Assembly: GCA_000231825.2 (NCBI GenBank)
Contig: JH720374.1
Coordinates: forward strand, 142,426-206,425
Origin: Tetrahymena elliotti 4EA
Lineage: Eukaryota; Ciliophora; Oligohymenophorea; Hymenostomatida; Tetrahymenidae
DNA length: 64,000 bases
Reading direction: 5' to 3'
A program made the translations under genes and the position numbers. The notes under the pieces are model-generated. The model ran no database searches. It worked only from the letters and a program-made list of their open reading frames with translations, and had not been told where the DNA came from. Of this stretch, positions 52,386 through 63,964 are shown piece after piece. Numbering within the stretch: position 1 is the first letter of the stretch; each line of letters starts with the position of its first letter.

Positions 52386-52748
52386 TCATGACTATCTCTT
52401 ATCAACGGTATAAGGGCAAAATACACATCCAACATCATTAGCAGAAGTGTCAAATTGGACATCTCCAAATCTTTATTTTTTTTCTATAATATCATTGCTC
52501 ATAATATTGAAGAATGTATCCCAGTTTAAGTGTTCTAAATTTCCAATTTGCAAGTCAAAATCTTTCTTATTCATAGACTCTTAATATTATTGCTTTACTT
52601 TAGAAGCTTTAACCAGTCCTTCCTTATTTGGACCTAATCCTTAAAAGATTTAATATAATTGATAGATTTCTTGATCATTCAATCCTGGTTTTCTATAGTG
52701 CTCAATTTGTAGCTAACCAAAATCTACCTTAGAATCTCCTGCTCCCAT
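52386..52748 (-). CDS. Small N-myristoylated EF-hand-like protein
   Basis: Single-exon ORF, 120 residues, TGA stop. The N-terminus MGAGDSK fits the N-myristoylation pattern (Gly2, Ser6), so membrane attachment is likely. The body, LNDQEIYQLYQIFQGLG to LNWDTFFNIMS, resembles a pair of EF-hands in helix pattern, with the typical closing 'W..FF.IM', but the first loop lacks the usual acidic residues and may not bind calcium. The C-terminus has a CVFC pair. It is transcribed away from the MCU gene, whose start is 953 bases off. Family call is moderate; the gene itself is secure. Confidence 0.7.
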
Positions 52749-53700
52749 TTAGTAATGTAACTAAGGTTTATGCTATTTTTTATATTTACAGTTTTGAAAG
52801 CTATTTGTTGAAAAACAAAAATCCTATCTACTTAAAATTAAGTATTTGATTTGCTTATTTAAATGAAAAAATTTCTTTTTTTAATTTATAATACTTTCAA
52901 AAAATTTAATTTTTTAATTTAAAAAAGTATAGATGATTTATTTTGTTTTTTTGTTTGTTTGTTATTATATCTGTGCTCTTAACTATTTGAAGGTGTTAGA
53001 AATATTATTTTTATTATTTAATTCAACTTTTTTTCTATGTTTTACATCTAATTTCAAAAGATTAAAAATAAATATCGAAGACATACGCGCGCGCCTACAT
53101 AATGTATCAAATAATTTATTTCTAAAATGAGTTTTTAATATTAATTTTCCATTATTTTAAGAACATTGATTCTAAAATAAGAAATTAATTAATATACGTT
53201 AGGAAGTGTTAATTTTTAAAAACAAGATATTAGATTATGTTGTCGTAAAATATTGAATTATTATTCAAAATAAATAAATATTTTAAACATTATTACTAGC
53301 ATAGGGATAGGGTTGGGTATTATTATACCTTATTATTTGTTTTTATTTTTTAAACATTTTTTAACTTAAATAATAACTTATTGATTGAAATCAAGGAAAT
53401 CTAACTTAATACTAATTGAAAAAAATCAAAAAACATTTTTCAGAAAATTGGATTTGAATATTTAAAAATAAAATATTATTTTATATTAAAAATTAATTTT
53501 TTTAAAGTTTTAAGTTATTATAAATTAGAAAGTGAAGGTATTTACTATCAAGTCTGCTTGCTTTTAATGAAATGAAATAAGATTTTCTTGATTAAGCAGA
53601 GAGGATATAAATAAAAAAAGTAAATAAAATACTCTACCTTTTAATTATTCTTTCATAAGATTATTAATATAATATTTGAAAAGTTTATAGGAACATTAAA
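52749..53700. promoter_or_regulatory. Divergent promoter interval of the EF-hand-like and MCU genes
   Basis: About 950 bases of A+T-rich DNA between two divergent start codons. Two features stand out: an alternating purine-pyrimidine tract ACATACGCGCGCGC at 53081-53094, the only such CG run noticed in the window, and a G-rich islet GGGATAGGGTTGGG at 53304-53317, resembling imperfect telomeric repeats. Either may be a regulatory or structural site; that is inference. Confidence 0.4.
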
Positions 53701-55161
53701 ATGATTTTGAGTAATATTCTCAAGCATGCAAACAAAACTCTCTAGAATTAGAAGCTTTGTTATTATCCTATTTAGAATACATTTTCTTCACTTGCTGCTA
53801 TTTAAAAGGATTTGAATTTTAAAAATCCTTTCAAGATCATTATGTCCCGCAAAAACGAAGATTTGTTTGAAATTGAAGTACTTTTTGCCAACTAATAAGA
53901 AGATAAAGTAACTATTTTGCAAACTGACTCTGAAGGTAATATTGGAGATCTCTTGGAAGGTATTAGAGAGCAATACAAAATTAAAGGTGACTTGAGAGCC
54001 TACACATTAGATAAAAAGGAAATATCAGAAACGGTTATGCTTGATGATTTAGAAGGATCTAATTTTTACATTTGTGACTTAACCAACAAGCTCTTATTTT
54101 TAGTTTCCAACTAAGATGTTGATATAAAGAATGAATATTAAAAAATAGATAAATATTGCAAAGATATAAATCTCAGTTACATTTAAAAATAAACCATTAT
54201 CAATTATCTTAATAGAGTAGATACTATTGTTCGTATGAAAACAGGTTAAGAAATTTTTTCAGATGAATCCTAACAACCAGATAAAAGACTTCTCATAAAT
54301 AAAAGCGATTTAGTAAAAAGCATGATTGAAGCTCTTCCCACTAACAAAAATTAACACACTGAATATGAGACTTCTTTGATGTTACGTTACTAAGAACTTC
54401 AAAAAGTTCTCTCTTAAATGTCGTAACAAAAAGCCATGATTGATAGCAAGGTAATAATAGCAAAATCAAAATTTATTTCAATCAAATAATTCGCAAAAAA
54501 ATAATAAATAAACAGCGGTTTTTATATAAATTTAGAGAACTCTTTAAATTTTTCTAACAAAAATTTTTTAAAAATCAAAAGTTTATTTGTCCAATTAAGC
54601 AAAACAATTTCAGTCAAAATAAGTATTGAAACTTCTTTTGTTTGAAGACAAAAAATTCAATATTATTTCTAGCAATTTTTCTTTAAAATATTTTTATTAA
54701 TTTATTAATGATAATATTTTTTAAAATTCATTTAGGCTCATAAGTAAATCAAGAGAAAATTAAGTGTTGGTCTCTTTGCTTTAATAGGTAAAAGATTTTT
54801 TCTTAGGTTTTATTTTAAAAATTTAAATATTTTAAATTAAAAAATTATTTAATTCAAAATAATTATAAATTTAGGTTAATTCTGTTTTGTTGGATTTGGT
54901 ACTTACCATATTTGGAGTTGGGATATAGTAGAACCTATGGCTTATTTCTTAACATCTGGTGGTGTTATTTATCTTAATACTCATTTTTTCAAATATTTTT
55001 AGGACTATTCTAATGAAGGTTTCTATGATTATCTTAAGAAAAAGTAATTATAAAAGCTTTATCTTTAGTATGAATTCAATATTGAATAATACAATTTGAT
55101 TTAAGAAGAAATTAATAATTTGGAGAGAAAGTTAAAATCATTATTACTTGCAAACTTCTGA
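53701..55161 (+). CDS. MCU: Mitochondrial calcium uniporter, pore subunit
   Basis: Three exons, 53701-54450, 54736-54787, 54875-55161, phase-consistent, 362 residues, TGA stop. The chosen ATG adds a basic, Ser/Asn-rich presequence (MILSNILKHANKTLQNQK...) lacking in the downstream ATG at 53842, as expected for mitochondrial import. A domain of about 100 residues follows, then a coiled-coil stretch before the first membrane helix (LSVGLFALIGQFCFVGFGTY), the pore signature WDIVEP (Asp284, Glu287), the second helix MAYFLTSGGVIYLN, and the characteristic C-terminal coiled coil (YNLIQEEINNLERKLKSL). MCU tetramers conduct Ca2+ into the matrix across the inner membrane, with the Glu/Asp ring as selectivity filter. 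The motif reads DIVE instead of the animal DIME; both acidic residues are kept. Confidence 0.93.
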
Positions 55162-55505
55162 GAATTTAAAATTTTAATTTTAAATTGCTTAAATGTTATT
55201 ATTGTTTTTACTGCTAAGGCGAAAGATAGATATTTGTTGAGAATGTATGTATGTTATGCGTAACTTATTTTTTATCTATATCAAAAATGCCAGTTCAATT
55301 TATTTCTATTTATTTTTTACTTAATTTTTTAAAATGCAAACTAAAACATATTTTAAACAAATATTTAAAAATTTCTTCTTATTATTATTGGTTATTAAAT
55401 CTTTTTTTCAAAAAATTAAATCAAATTAATTTGCAAAATTTAGTATTAGATTCAATCAAATATTTCAAATAAGCAAAAGTTTAAAGTTAAACCTTAAAGA
55501 AAATT
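55162..55505. other. Short intergenic spacer
   Basis: 344 bases between the MCU stop and the CEP131 start, same direction. A+T-rich; no element recognised, but it must hold the 3' end of MCU and probably the CEP131 promoter. Confidence 0.6.
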
Positions 55506-57692
55506 ATGTCGGAGGATAAAATTAGGTTAGAAAGAAAAATAAATAAGTATATGAATTATGGAGCAAACAATAAGGGTAATGAGAGCAACTCTATTTCTTA
55601 ATAAACTTCAGAAAAGATAAAAAATTTACATAAATTTTTAGAGAATGTTGAAAGTGCATCGAACATGAGCGAATCTGATTTTGAAAATTCAATTTAGTAT
55701 TTCAATAAGAAAAACAAAGGCAAAAATGGAAGCGAAGTTCCTAAATATAAAAATATAAATGATGAGGATTTTGAAAATGATATTAAATTTAGAGAAAATG
55801 AATAAAAAAAATTAGATGAGTGGGAAAGTTAGCTTAGTAAATTCAATTAGCAAGCAAATGATTTAAAATTAACTAAATTAGAATTGGATGAAGCTAATAA
55901 AACAGTAGATATGTTAAGAGAGTTGTTATCTTAAGAGTAAAAAAAATGTGTTGATCAAGGTAAATTTAATTTAGAAAAATATTCTTGTTTGAGTCTTTAT
56001 ATGTTATTTAAATTATTTTATAATTTATATAGAAAATGAATTAAGAAGTCATTATTAAAATAGACTAAGCACTTAAAAAGAGGAATTAGAAAGCGTTATT
56101 GAGAGACATTTATAATTTATTGATTAACTTATTTTGGACAAGAAAGAGCTAAATTCTCAAGTTGAAGATTTAACTGAAAAATACAAAATTATGGAAGAAG
56201 GAAGGTTGGCCTTTGAAAAAGAATAGAAAGAAAAATATATCAAAGATCTTAAAGTAGAAATCCTTTCAATTAATTTCAATTTTTGTTTGTTTGGAAATTG
56301 TGTTTAATAATATTATGATTTATATTAGTTATAAAAGGAAGCTTGGTTTGCTGCAGAAAAGTAGAGAAAAGAAAAATGGATGAATGAAAAAACAAATGAA
56401 ATTAAAGAAGTTACTATCAAAGGATTAGAACCTGAAATTGAAAGAATCATCAATAGGAATAAAATAGAAATAAAAAAATTAGAAGAAAAGCATCAAAAGC
56501 AGATAAATGAGTTGAGATAAAGTGTTTAAGAAGAATATGAATAGAAATTTAGAGCTCATAAAGACAAAGTTATGATGGAAACTGAAGAATTAATTAGCAA
56601 AGAGAGATCTTTCAAGACAGAAAAAACAAAAGAACACATTTAAAGAATAGAAGCCAACTATTAAGATGATAGGGAAAGAATGAAAAAAAATTATGAATCA
56701 GAAATAAAAGAATTAGAAGATAAAAGGAGAGAGGAAAATGATTACTTCTTAAAAAAAATAAAAGAAATTTAAGAAGGGCATATTGAAGAAATCAAAAAGC
56801 TAAAAAATGAAATGCAAACCAAGATGGATGAGTGTAAATATGATAGCAAGTAATCATTACAGCAGCAAAGAGAATAAATTAAAATCGAGTAAGAAAAATG
56901 GATGGAAAAATAAATTTAAAAGTAAAATGATGAATTAACAAAGAAGACATAAGAAATTAGAAAAAAACTTGAAAAAGAAAGAGATTTTTAAATTGAAGTT
57001 GTTATTAATAAAATTACAGAAGAAAATGTTAACTTAGAAAAATAAATAGCATCAAAATATGAGCAAAAGATATCTTCATTGCAGTAAGAGCATCGCAGTG
57101 AAATAAAAGAGCTTAAAAGAGAGTTGAGTTATTATGAAGACTAAAATGCATAAACTTCTATATCTAAAAATTAAATTAAGGAAAATATGGAGGTAATAAT
57201 TATTTTATTTTTAAATGGACTTACATATTTTTTAATTCTATAAAGACACTCACTAAAAAGCTTCTAGATATGTAAAATGCACTAGATAAATCAGAAAAAG
57301 AAAATAAAGAGCTTAAAAAAGAAGTTAAAGATCTTGAAGCCTAATTACTATCTTAAAAAAATCTTTTGAAAATACATGAAGAAAATATAAGAAGAGAAAT
57401 GACCTTAGAAATATAGAAGCTGCATGATTAAATTCTAGTTCTAAATAAGACTCTCACATAAATGGGTGCTGATCACAGTGTTGAGCTAGAGAAAATTGAA
57501 GAAAAACATTCAAAATCTCTTGAAGATGTAGAAAGCAGAGTTAAAATAGTTGTAATGAAAAAAGACCAGCAAATAATAAGATTGAAGGAAGAAATAAAAT
57601 ATAAAGAAGAAACAATCAATAAATTAGAGCAAATGCTTGAATAAAGAAATAAAATATTTGGTTCTATTATGAATAACAATAATAATAAATGA
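55506..57692 (+). CDS. CEP131: CEP131/AZI1-like centrosome and cilium protein
   Basis: Four exons, 55506-55959, 56033-56253, 56329-57192, 57246-57692, phase-consistent, 661 residues, TGA stop. Almost entirely charged coiled coil from about residue 100 to the end. The segment RKEKWMNEKTNEIKEVTIKG followed by LEPEIERIINRNKIEIKKLE matches the signature region of animal CEP131 (AZI1), where an almost identical 'EKT..IKEVTVKGLEPEI' block occurs. Spacing to the C-terminal coiled coils (for example RVKIVVMKKDQQIIRLKEEI) also fits. CEP131 acts at centriolar satellites, basal bodies and the ciliary transition zone and is needed for cilium formation; in a ciliate it probably acts at basal bodies. It is shorter than the animal protein, mainly at the N-terminus. 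Confidence 0.9.
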
Positions 57693-58766
57693 ATAAAATT
57701 CTTTTTATTTATAAATCTATTTTATATGTATTTCCTTCAAGCTCCCTTAATCTTATCATCATTCATTTTTTTAAACAAAAGAATTTTCAAAATAAAATTA
57801 ATTGGTTAAAAAAATAAGTGTTTGAGTACAATATTATCTTTATAAAAACATACAAAATGATTTGTTTTATTTTTATACTCTTAAAGCTAACTTAATATTT
57901 AAATTCAATTTTAAAACAAAAGAATATGATGGCTTTTCAAAATTATCTGAAGACAGAATTAATTAAAAAAGGGAAGAATACCTAATTTAAGACTTCATGA
58001 AAAAATTAATAAAATTAAAAAAATATTTTTGTTTGGTTTTGATTAAATCTATTTCATTTATTTTTTAAATAATGAAACAAATAAATTATATCAGTAGATT
58101 TATTAATTTTCTTTATGTTTAATTATCCTAATCAAAAGATGGAAAAATTAATTAATTAAATAATTAACTTTAGGTTGGCGTCTATAAGAATGTTGAATTT
58201 TTTTAATTAGACAAAATCAATTCATTTGTGAAAAGGGAATGAAAATCTTTCTATATACTTCTTCTATTACTTTAATAGATAAATATTAAAATTTTAGTAT
58301 TTCAAAACAGTTATTTTAGTGAGAGTGCAAACAATTAATTTTTATAAGCAAATTATGCATTAAAAAAAATGATTTTAATTGTAAAAGTATTATTTTAGAG
58401 TTATGATTTATTTTATCTCTGTGTCAAAAGCCATTTTTTAGAATAGAAGACACATGAGCATTCAAAATAATAAAAATTTACCAATTAAAAAAATTATTTG
58501 TATGTATTTTGTTATTGTAGAAAGTTTTTAATTAAAAATCAAATTGAAAGAAATTATAAGAAATGGTTTGAGTAAATAGATTGCGTCTCTCTTAAAGTTT
58601 TGTATTAAAATTCATCAGAAATAAGCTCATCTCCATTAATTATTTGCTTTAATAAATAGTTTTCTTATCTGAAGTTATAATTGTTAATTAAAATAATAAT
58701 AAAAAAAAAATTAATTCTAAGATTTAAGATATTAAACTTCTAAAATAAGATAAAAATAAAGTAAAA
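57693..58766. other. Intergenic, no gene seen
   Basis: About 1.1 kb of A+T-rich spacer between CEP131 and the VWA gene. No coding signal or notable structure; ends in the A-rich leader of the next start codon. Confidence 0.6.
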
Positions 58767-60431
58767 ATGGGAAATAAATCAAGTTCTTCTTCCTAAAACT
58801 CAAGCTCAAATGTAAACTTTTAATAACAATAAGGATACTAATAAAATCAAATTCCTTAATAGTTCTTATAAGATGAGCATTACCCAGTGTAAGAACCTTC
58901 AAAAATTAACAATGATGATGAACCTATTGAATAAAACTATAAAAAGTAAGCAGAAGGTTTAAGTAAATAAAAGTATAACCTTGAAAAGGGATTGAGTTTA
59001 GATGTTAAGACTTTACATAAACACTTTTAGTTTAGCTCTACTACCTCTCAATCTCTTCCAGTCATGGTCTCAGTCAAAACTCTTGATAAAACTGAAGATG
59101 CTCCCAAAGTAGAACAAGAAAATGCAAAGCAAGACAGTCTTGAAAATAGACCTAATCTTGATCTTATTTGTGTTATTGATAACTCTGGTTCTATGTCAGG
59201 TGAAAAAATCTCAAATGTCAAAAAGACTCTTGAATACTTACTTGAATTATTGGGTGATAATGATAGACTTTGTTTGATTTTGTTCAATTCATATGCTACT
59301 CGTCTTTGTCATCTTATGAAGACAAACAACTCTAATAAACCTGCCTTCAAAGAAATTATCAATAAAATCTATGCCACTGGTGGCACTGATATCAACAGCG
59401 GTATGGAATTAGCCTTTAGAGTATTAAAAGAACGCAAGTATCAAAATCCAGTCAGTTCTGTTTTCCTTTTATCAGATGGTTAAGATGGAAGTGCTGACTT
59501 AAAAGTCAGATAGAGCTTAGAAAGACATCTTTCATAAGAATGTTTCACAATTCACTCATTCGGTTTTGGTTCTGACCATGATGGTCCCTTGATGAATAAG
59601 ATCTGCTCTTTGAAAGATGGTAACTTTTACTATGTAGAAAAGATCAATTAAGTTGATGAATTCTTTGTTGATGCTCTTGGTGGACTTTTCTCAGTTGTAG
59701 CCCAAGAGATTGTAATTGATGTAGAATTATTACTTCACTCTCAATATAAGAAATTTTTCCAAACTGCTTCAGTTTCTAAAACATATGGTGATATGTGGAG
59801 TGTCATCAAGAAAGATAACTCTTACCGTATATAGATCAATCAATTATTAAGTGGAGTTTCCAAAGACTTTATTTTCGAAATAACTATTCCTGCCAATAAG
59901 GTTGAATAGCTTGAAGACTTTGAAAGAAATGCAGAAATTGTTAAGGCCACTGTATCAGCTATCCCAGTTGATCCTACTTATACTACTAAAGTAGTTAAGG
60001 AGAATAATTTGGTTTTGACTCTTTTCACCTAAAACGAAAAGGTAGCTGAAGATTCTGAGATTAATGACAGCGTTGAACTTAACTATCTCCGTGTTAAAGC
60101 ATCTGAAGCTATGGATATTGCCATGAAAGAAGCTGAATAACAAAAGTATGAATCAGGTTAATAGATCCTCTAATCTATGATAGAACGTTTTGACAAGTCT
60201 CATCCTAAAAATAAATCAAAACTTGAAATAATTAAAAAAGATTTGGTTGAATGCTAATAGAATGCTAAACCTAGAGTTTTTGAAAGTGAAGGTAAATTCA
60301 AAATGCTTAAGAATATGAATGCAAATTTAAAATAATAATCTAGAGCTGTTGAAAAATGCGATATGTACTAAAACTGTGTTTAATAAGAAATGGTCTCTAA
60401 AGCTAAAGCTAAAAAGGGATCTTTCTGGTGA
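58767..60431 (+). CDS. N-myristoylated von Willebrand factor A domain protein
   Basis: Single-exon ORF, 554 residues, TGA stop. N-terminus MGNKSSSSS fits N-myristoylation (Gly2, Ser6), followed by a Ser/Gln-rich linker. The VWA domain covers about residues 130-320. Its metal-ion-dependent adhesion site is complete: DNSGSMSG from Asp138, the Thr in ATGGTDI, and LLSDGQDGS. The remaining part, with DIVIDVE-like beta strands and a helical C-terminus, resembles the VWA proteins of the Vint/inter-alpha-inhibitor type. Such domains bind protein ligands through a bound Mg2+. With a lipid anchor and no signal peptide it is probably on the cytoplasmic face of a membrane. Codon use looks richer in C than in neighbours, suggesting high expression; that is an impression. 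Confidence 0.85.
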
Positions 60432-61429
60432 AAAGTTCTTTGTAAACTTATTTATCTTACTAATAAATACTTTAATTAAAATTACACTTTAAATGATAAA
60501 TTTATGAGTTTTAACATAATTCTATATCAAATATATAATTTACTATTCATACTAAATCTTAAAAGCCCTTCTTTAAAAAACAATTTTTTTTCTCAATGTA
60601 TTTCTATAATTTATTAATTTCTTTTTAAATAGATTTAAACTTTAATTTTAATATTTAACATTTAAGATATTAAAACAACTTTTTATAAATCTAGTTTAAA
60701 AATATTTAATTTAGATAGATAAAAAATCTGACTAAACATGCTTCAATAATCTACTGATATCACTTTTTTTTAGAGTAGCTTTCATTCAAGAATTTTTTTT
60801 AAAAGTATTGCTATGTAGCAGCATTAAATAGAGTTTAGATTAAAACTAAATAGTTAAAGAAATCTTTGCAGTTATTGTATTTTTTTTATTCTCATTTTTA
60901 AATTTACTTTTATTAAAAACTTTTTACTTTCAAAAATAAAGTTTTTTTTTTTTCAAGTACCCATGCCATGGGTAAAAATTTTAAGTTAAAATTGAAAAAT
61001 AATTTTTTGTAATAAATTAACCATCAATCACACTAAATAGATTCGGAAAAATAATAAATACAAGTAATATAAATAATAAAAATTTCAAGAAACAAACTTA
61101 CAATTATGATGAAAAATGTGATAATTAATAGATGTGTTAAATTGTAAGCTTTAATAAAATTGAGTTTAGTATTTGAATTTATTAATTATAGAAATCAAAA
61201 TATGTTAATTATTGTTATAATTTTGTTAGTATTCTTCATTTTAGATTTAGTATATTTATTCATTCATTTTATTGCTTATTTTCAGCTTAATTTTTTTAAA
61301 TGATAGAATAATCAATCATAATAAAATGCAATTTTTTTGTACTATTTGAAGAAATATGAATTTAAGCCCATGAAGGTTAAAGGAAATTTAATAAATTTGA
61401 ATATTAAATAAAATTCTTCAACTTATTTT
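60432..61429. other. Convergent intergenic region
   Basis: About 1 kb between the VWA gene end and the end of the minus-strand disordered protein. A+T-rich; a CCCATGCCATGGG palindrome (C/G-rich for this DNA) is at 60959-60971. No coding signal. Confidence 0.6.
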
Positions 61430-63964
61430 TCAAATAATTAGTTTCTTTTTTTCATCTCTCTTTCTTTGCTTTATGAGAGGATTTACTAATCTTTGCTCAT
61501 CTCTGGTAATTTAATCATCTACTTTTTTCAGGTTTTGCTAATCTTATCCTTTTTTAGCAAAAACAGAATATTTTTTTAATTTATCTCTCTTAATTTCTTG
61601 TCTTTCTTATACTCCTCCATTTGCCTGATTACTGGCAGATTAAAAGTTAACTCCTGCTACTTGCTTATTATCATGATCTCTATGTCTTTTTGTTTCGTCA
61701 ACATCAGTGAATTTTCCTGATATTAATTCAAGTGTTTTAGTATCCATTTAAAATACGTTGATTCTTTGTTATACTTTTTGCAACAAATGCTTATAAGGAT
61801 TTTCTTTTACTGCTTCATCATTTGCTTTGAATTTTTAGAAATCCTAAAGACCTTATATTTTATCACAGGCTATTCTGTTGTTTACTGGAGAAGGGTCACG
61901 TTTTTTTTCTTGATTATTTGGATGAAGAATATCTAAGCGATTCATCATAACTTGCTAAAATCCTTTGTTATGAGTGAGGGGAGCAATTGGAGATTTACCG
62001 TTTTCTTCTAATTCACTCTATCTTTGGATTGCATCTATATTATTCTAGAATTTTTCTAAACTGAGCTTTCTTGTTTCTCTTCTTGCTTTTTTACGAATAG
62101 GAGGGTTATCTAACCCTACTATGGCTACTTGAGTATTTGAAGGTGATCCTAATGATTCATTTTAAGGCTATTCTTGGATCACTTCTTATTAAAATTAAGC
62201 TTAAATTGAAGGGACTTGCTAAAGACCTAAATTTATAATGCTATTACTAGTTTGAGTTGTAAATGTTAATTAATTGAAATTCTATTTATTTTCTGGTGAG
62301 TTATTTTAAGCACTTCCATTAGAGATATAATCTGTATTACTATGATGGTGAGAGGGACTATTTTCAATAAATACAGATTCAGTCCTGATCGAATTCATCT
62401 AGGGCTTATCTCTGATACGATCTGTCATACTCTATCCCTCAAATCTCTTACTACTTGAGTTATTAATCAACCCTTTACTTGCAGAAGCGCTATTACCATT
62501 TTGAGATGAGCCTATGGAGGTTACAAGATGGGAATTATAGCTTCCGTAATTTGTTGATGAAGAAATATACTATGGTGAGCCAGCTAAATTTTTGCTAGTA
62601 GTTAAGAGATTTCCAATAGAATTCTAATTTACCTTGCTTAAATCAACACGAGTCGAAGTAGAAGATAACATACTTGGATTGATTTATAAATTATTCCTTG
62701 ATTAAAAGCTGTTCTCTTTGATATCTATTTATAGAGATTTCTAAGCTTTCATATGAGCTTAATTCGATTTTGTTGAAGAAAGTAGCTTATCCATCTGCGA
62801 AGGAGATTTCTTCTAACTGATCTAAAGGTTAGATAGGTTCGAAACGGAAATGTGATTTTTATTTTTTAATCTTGAAGCAGAAGTTGCTTAATTTCGAGTA
62901 GACGTTTTCGATAAGTATATATTTTGATTACTGCTATTTAATTAAGGTGAGCGCAATCTTTCATCAACTGTACTATAATTGTTATTAGACGAATTGTTAG
63001 CGTTATTTTGATTAGTTGAAAAATTAAGACTATTTTAATTATTAGCAGAGTTAGTGGATATGCTGTGGATTCTATTTGCTGTGCTTGTTGAATTATGGTT
63101 AGTTGAAGAAATTCCTATTGAGCTAATATTCTACAGTGTTTACTAGATTTACTTAACATTTTAATTTGTCTGATTGGAAGATCCGACATTTAAGTAATTA
63201 TTATTTCCTAAAGAACTTTAATTGCTAGTACTTTGTGAAGATTTGCCTGCTTAGCTTGAACTAATATTAGTATAAGTTTGAGCCGAGCTCTAAATTTTTG
63301 TAGGTGAACTACTAATAGAGTTCATCGATATTTAATTACTATAACTAAAATGAGGTTACGATTATACTGCTTAATAAGTCTATGGAGGAGGTGATAACAA
63401 ATTTTAAGGGGCATTATTTGTTACACTTAATAGTAAATTCTATGATTGATTATTTTGCTATAGTGACTAAATATTAACTATTGAGTTTTTAGTTTTCTTT
63501 AACTCTTACTCTTTGCCTTCATTAAGCACTTTTGATGTGTTAAAGGTATATTATTTCAAATTATTTGGTGGGCTAACTGTGCTAAGTGAAATTAAGCTAG
63601 GAACCGTCATAGAAGGTTCTGGCTTTTTTAATGATAGCACAGGTGTCTATATAACTGATTACAAATTAGACTGAGGTTAACTTGGAGCTTATGACTATTA
63701 ATCACCTAAATCCCCAATGTTAAATGTTGCTACTTTCACAACAGGTGAGGGCTTTACTAATTTGAGTGAGTTTGCATAAGAAAAACATTTGCATGGCTAA
63801 AGATCTGGAGATGTAAGCAACTCTTTGAATTTAAACCATTCTGTTTTTGAATAATTTTTGAGGGGTTCATCCATAATCTCAAGAATCTTCTCAAAGTATA
63901 TTGTGAGAGACTCAATGATAAAAAATAAATCTGTATCACTATTCCTTTTTTATGAAGCAGACAT
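61430..63964 (-). CDS. Large disordered Ser/Gln/Asn-rich protein
   Basis: Single open frame of 844 residues in the ciliate code, TGA stop. The first about 75 residues (MSASQKRNSDTDLFFIIESL to PDLQPCKCFSYAN) look folded and helical. Residues about 80-600 are low-complexity, rich in Ser, Asn, Gln and Thr. The last about 240 are charged, with DNPPIRKKARRETRKLSLEK, a possible basic nuclear-localisation stretch. No known domain was recognised. The start is the ATG at 63964, 36 bases from the window edge; the frame is still open upstream, so an earlier start or exon outside the window is possible. Role unknown; composition is typical of ciliate scaffold or nuclear proteins. Confidence 0.75.

Noticed and set aside
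53842..53844. Downstream ATG as the MCU start
   Set aside because: It would drop a typical mitochondrial presequence that is in frame and open from 53701, where an ATG sits in an A-rich context.
57473..57679. Minus-strand ORF opposite the CEP131 C-terminus, and similar ORF opposite the VWA domain at 59048-59287
   Set aside because: Antisense shadows of strongly supported coding exons with no domain of their own.
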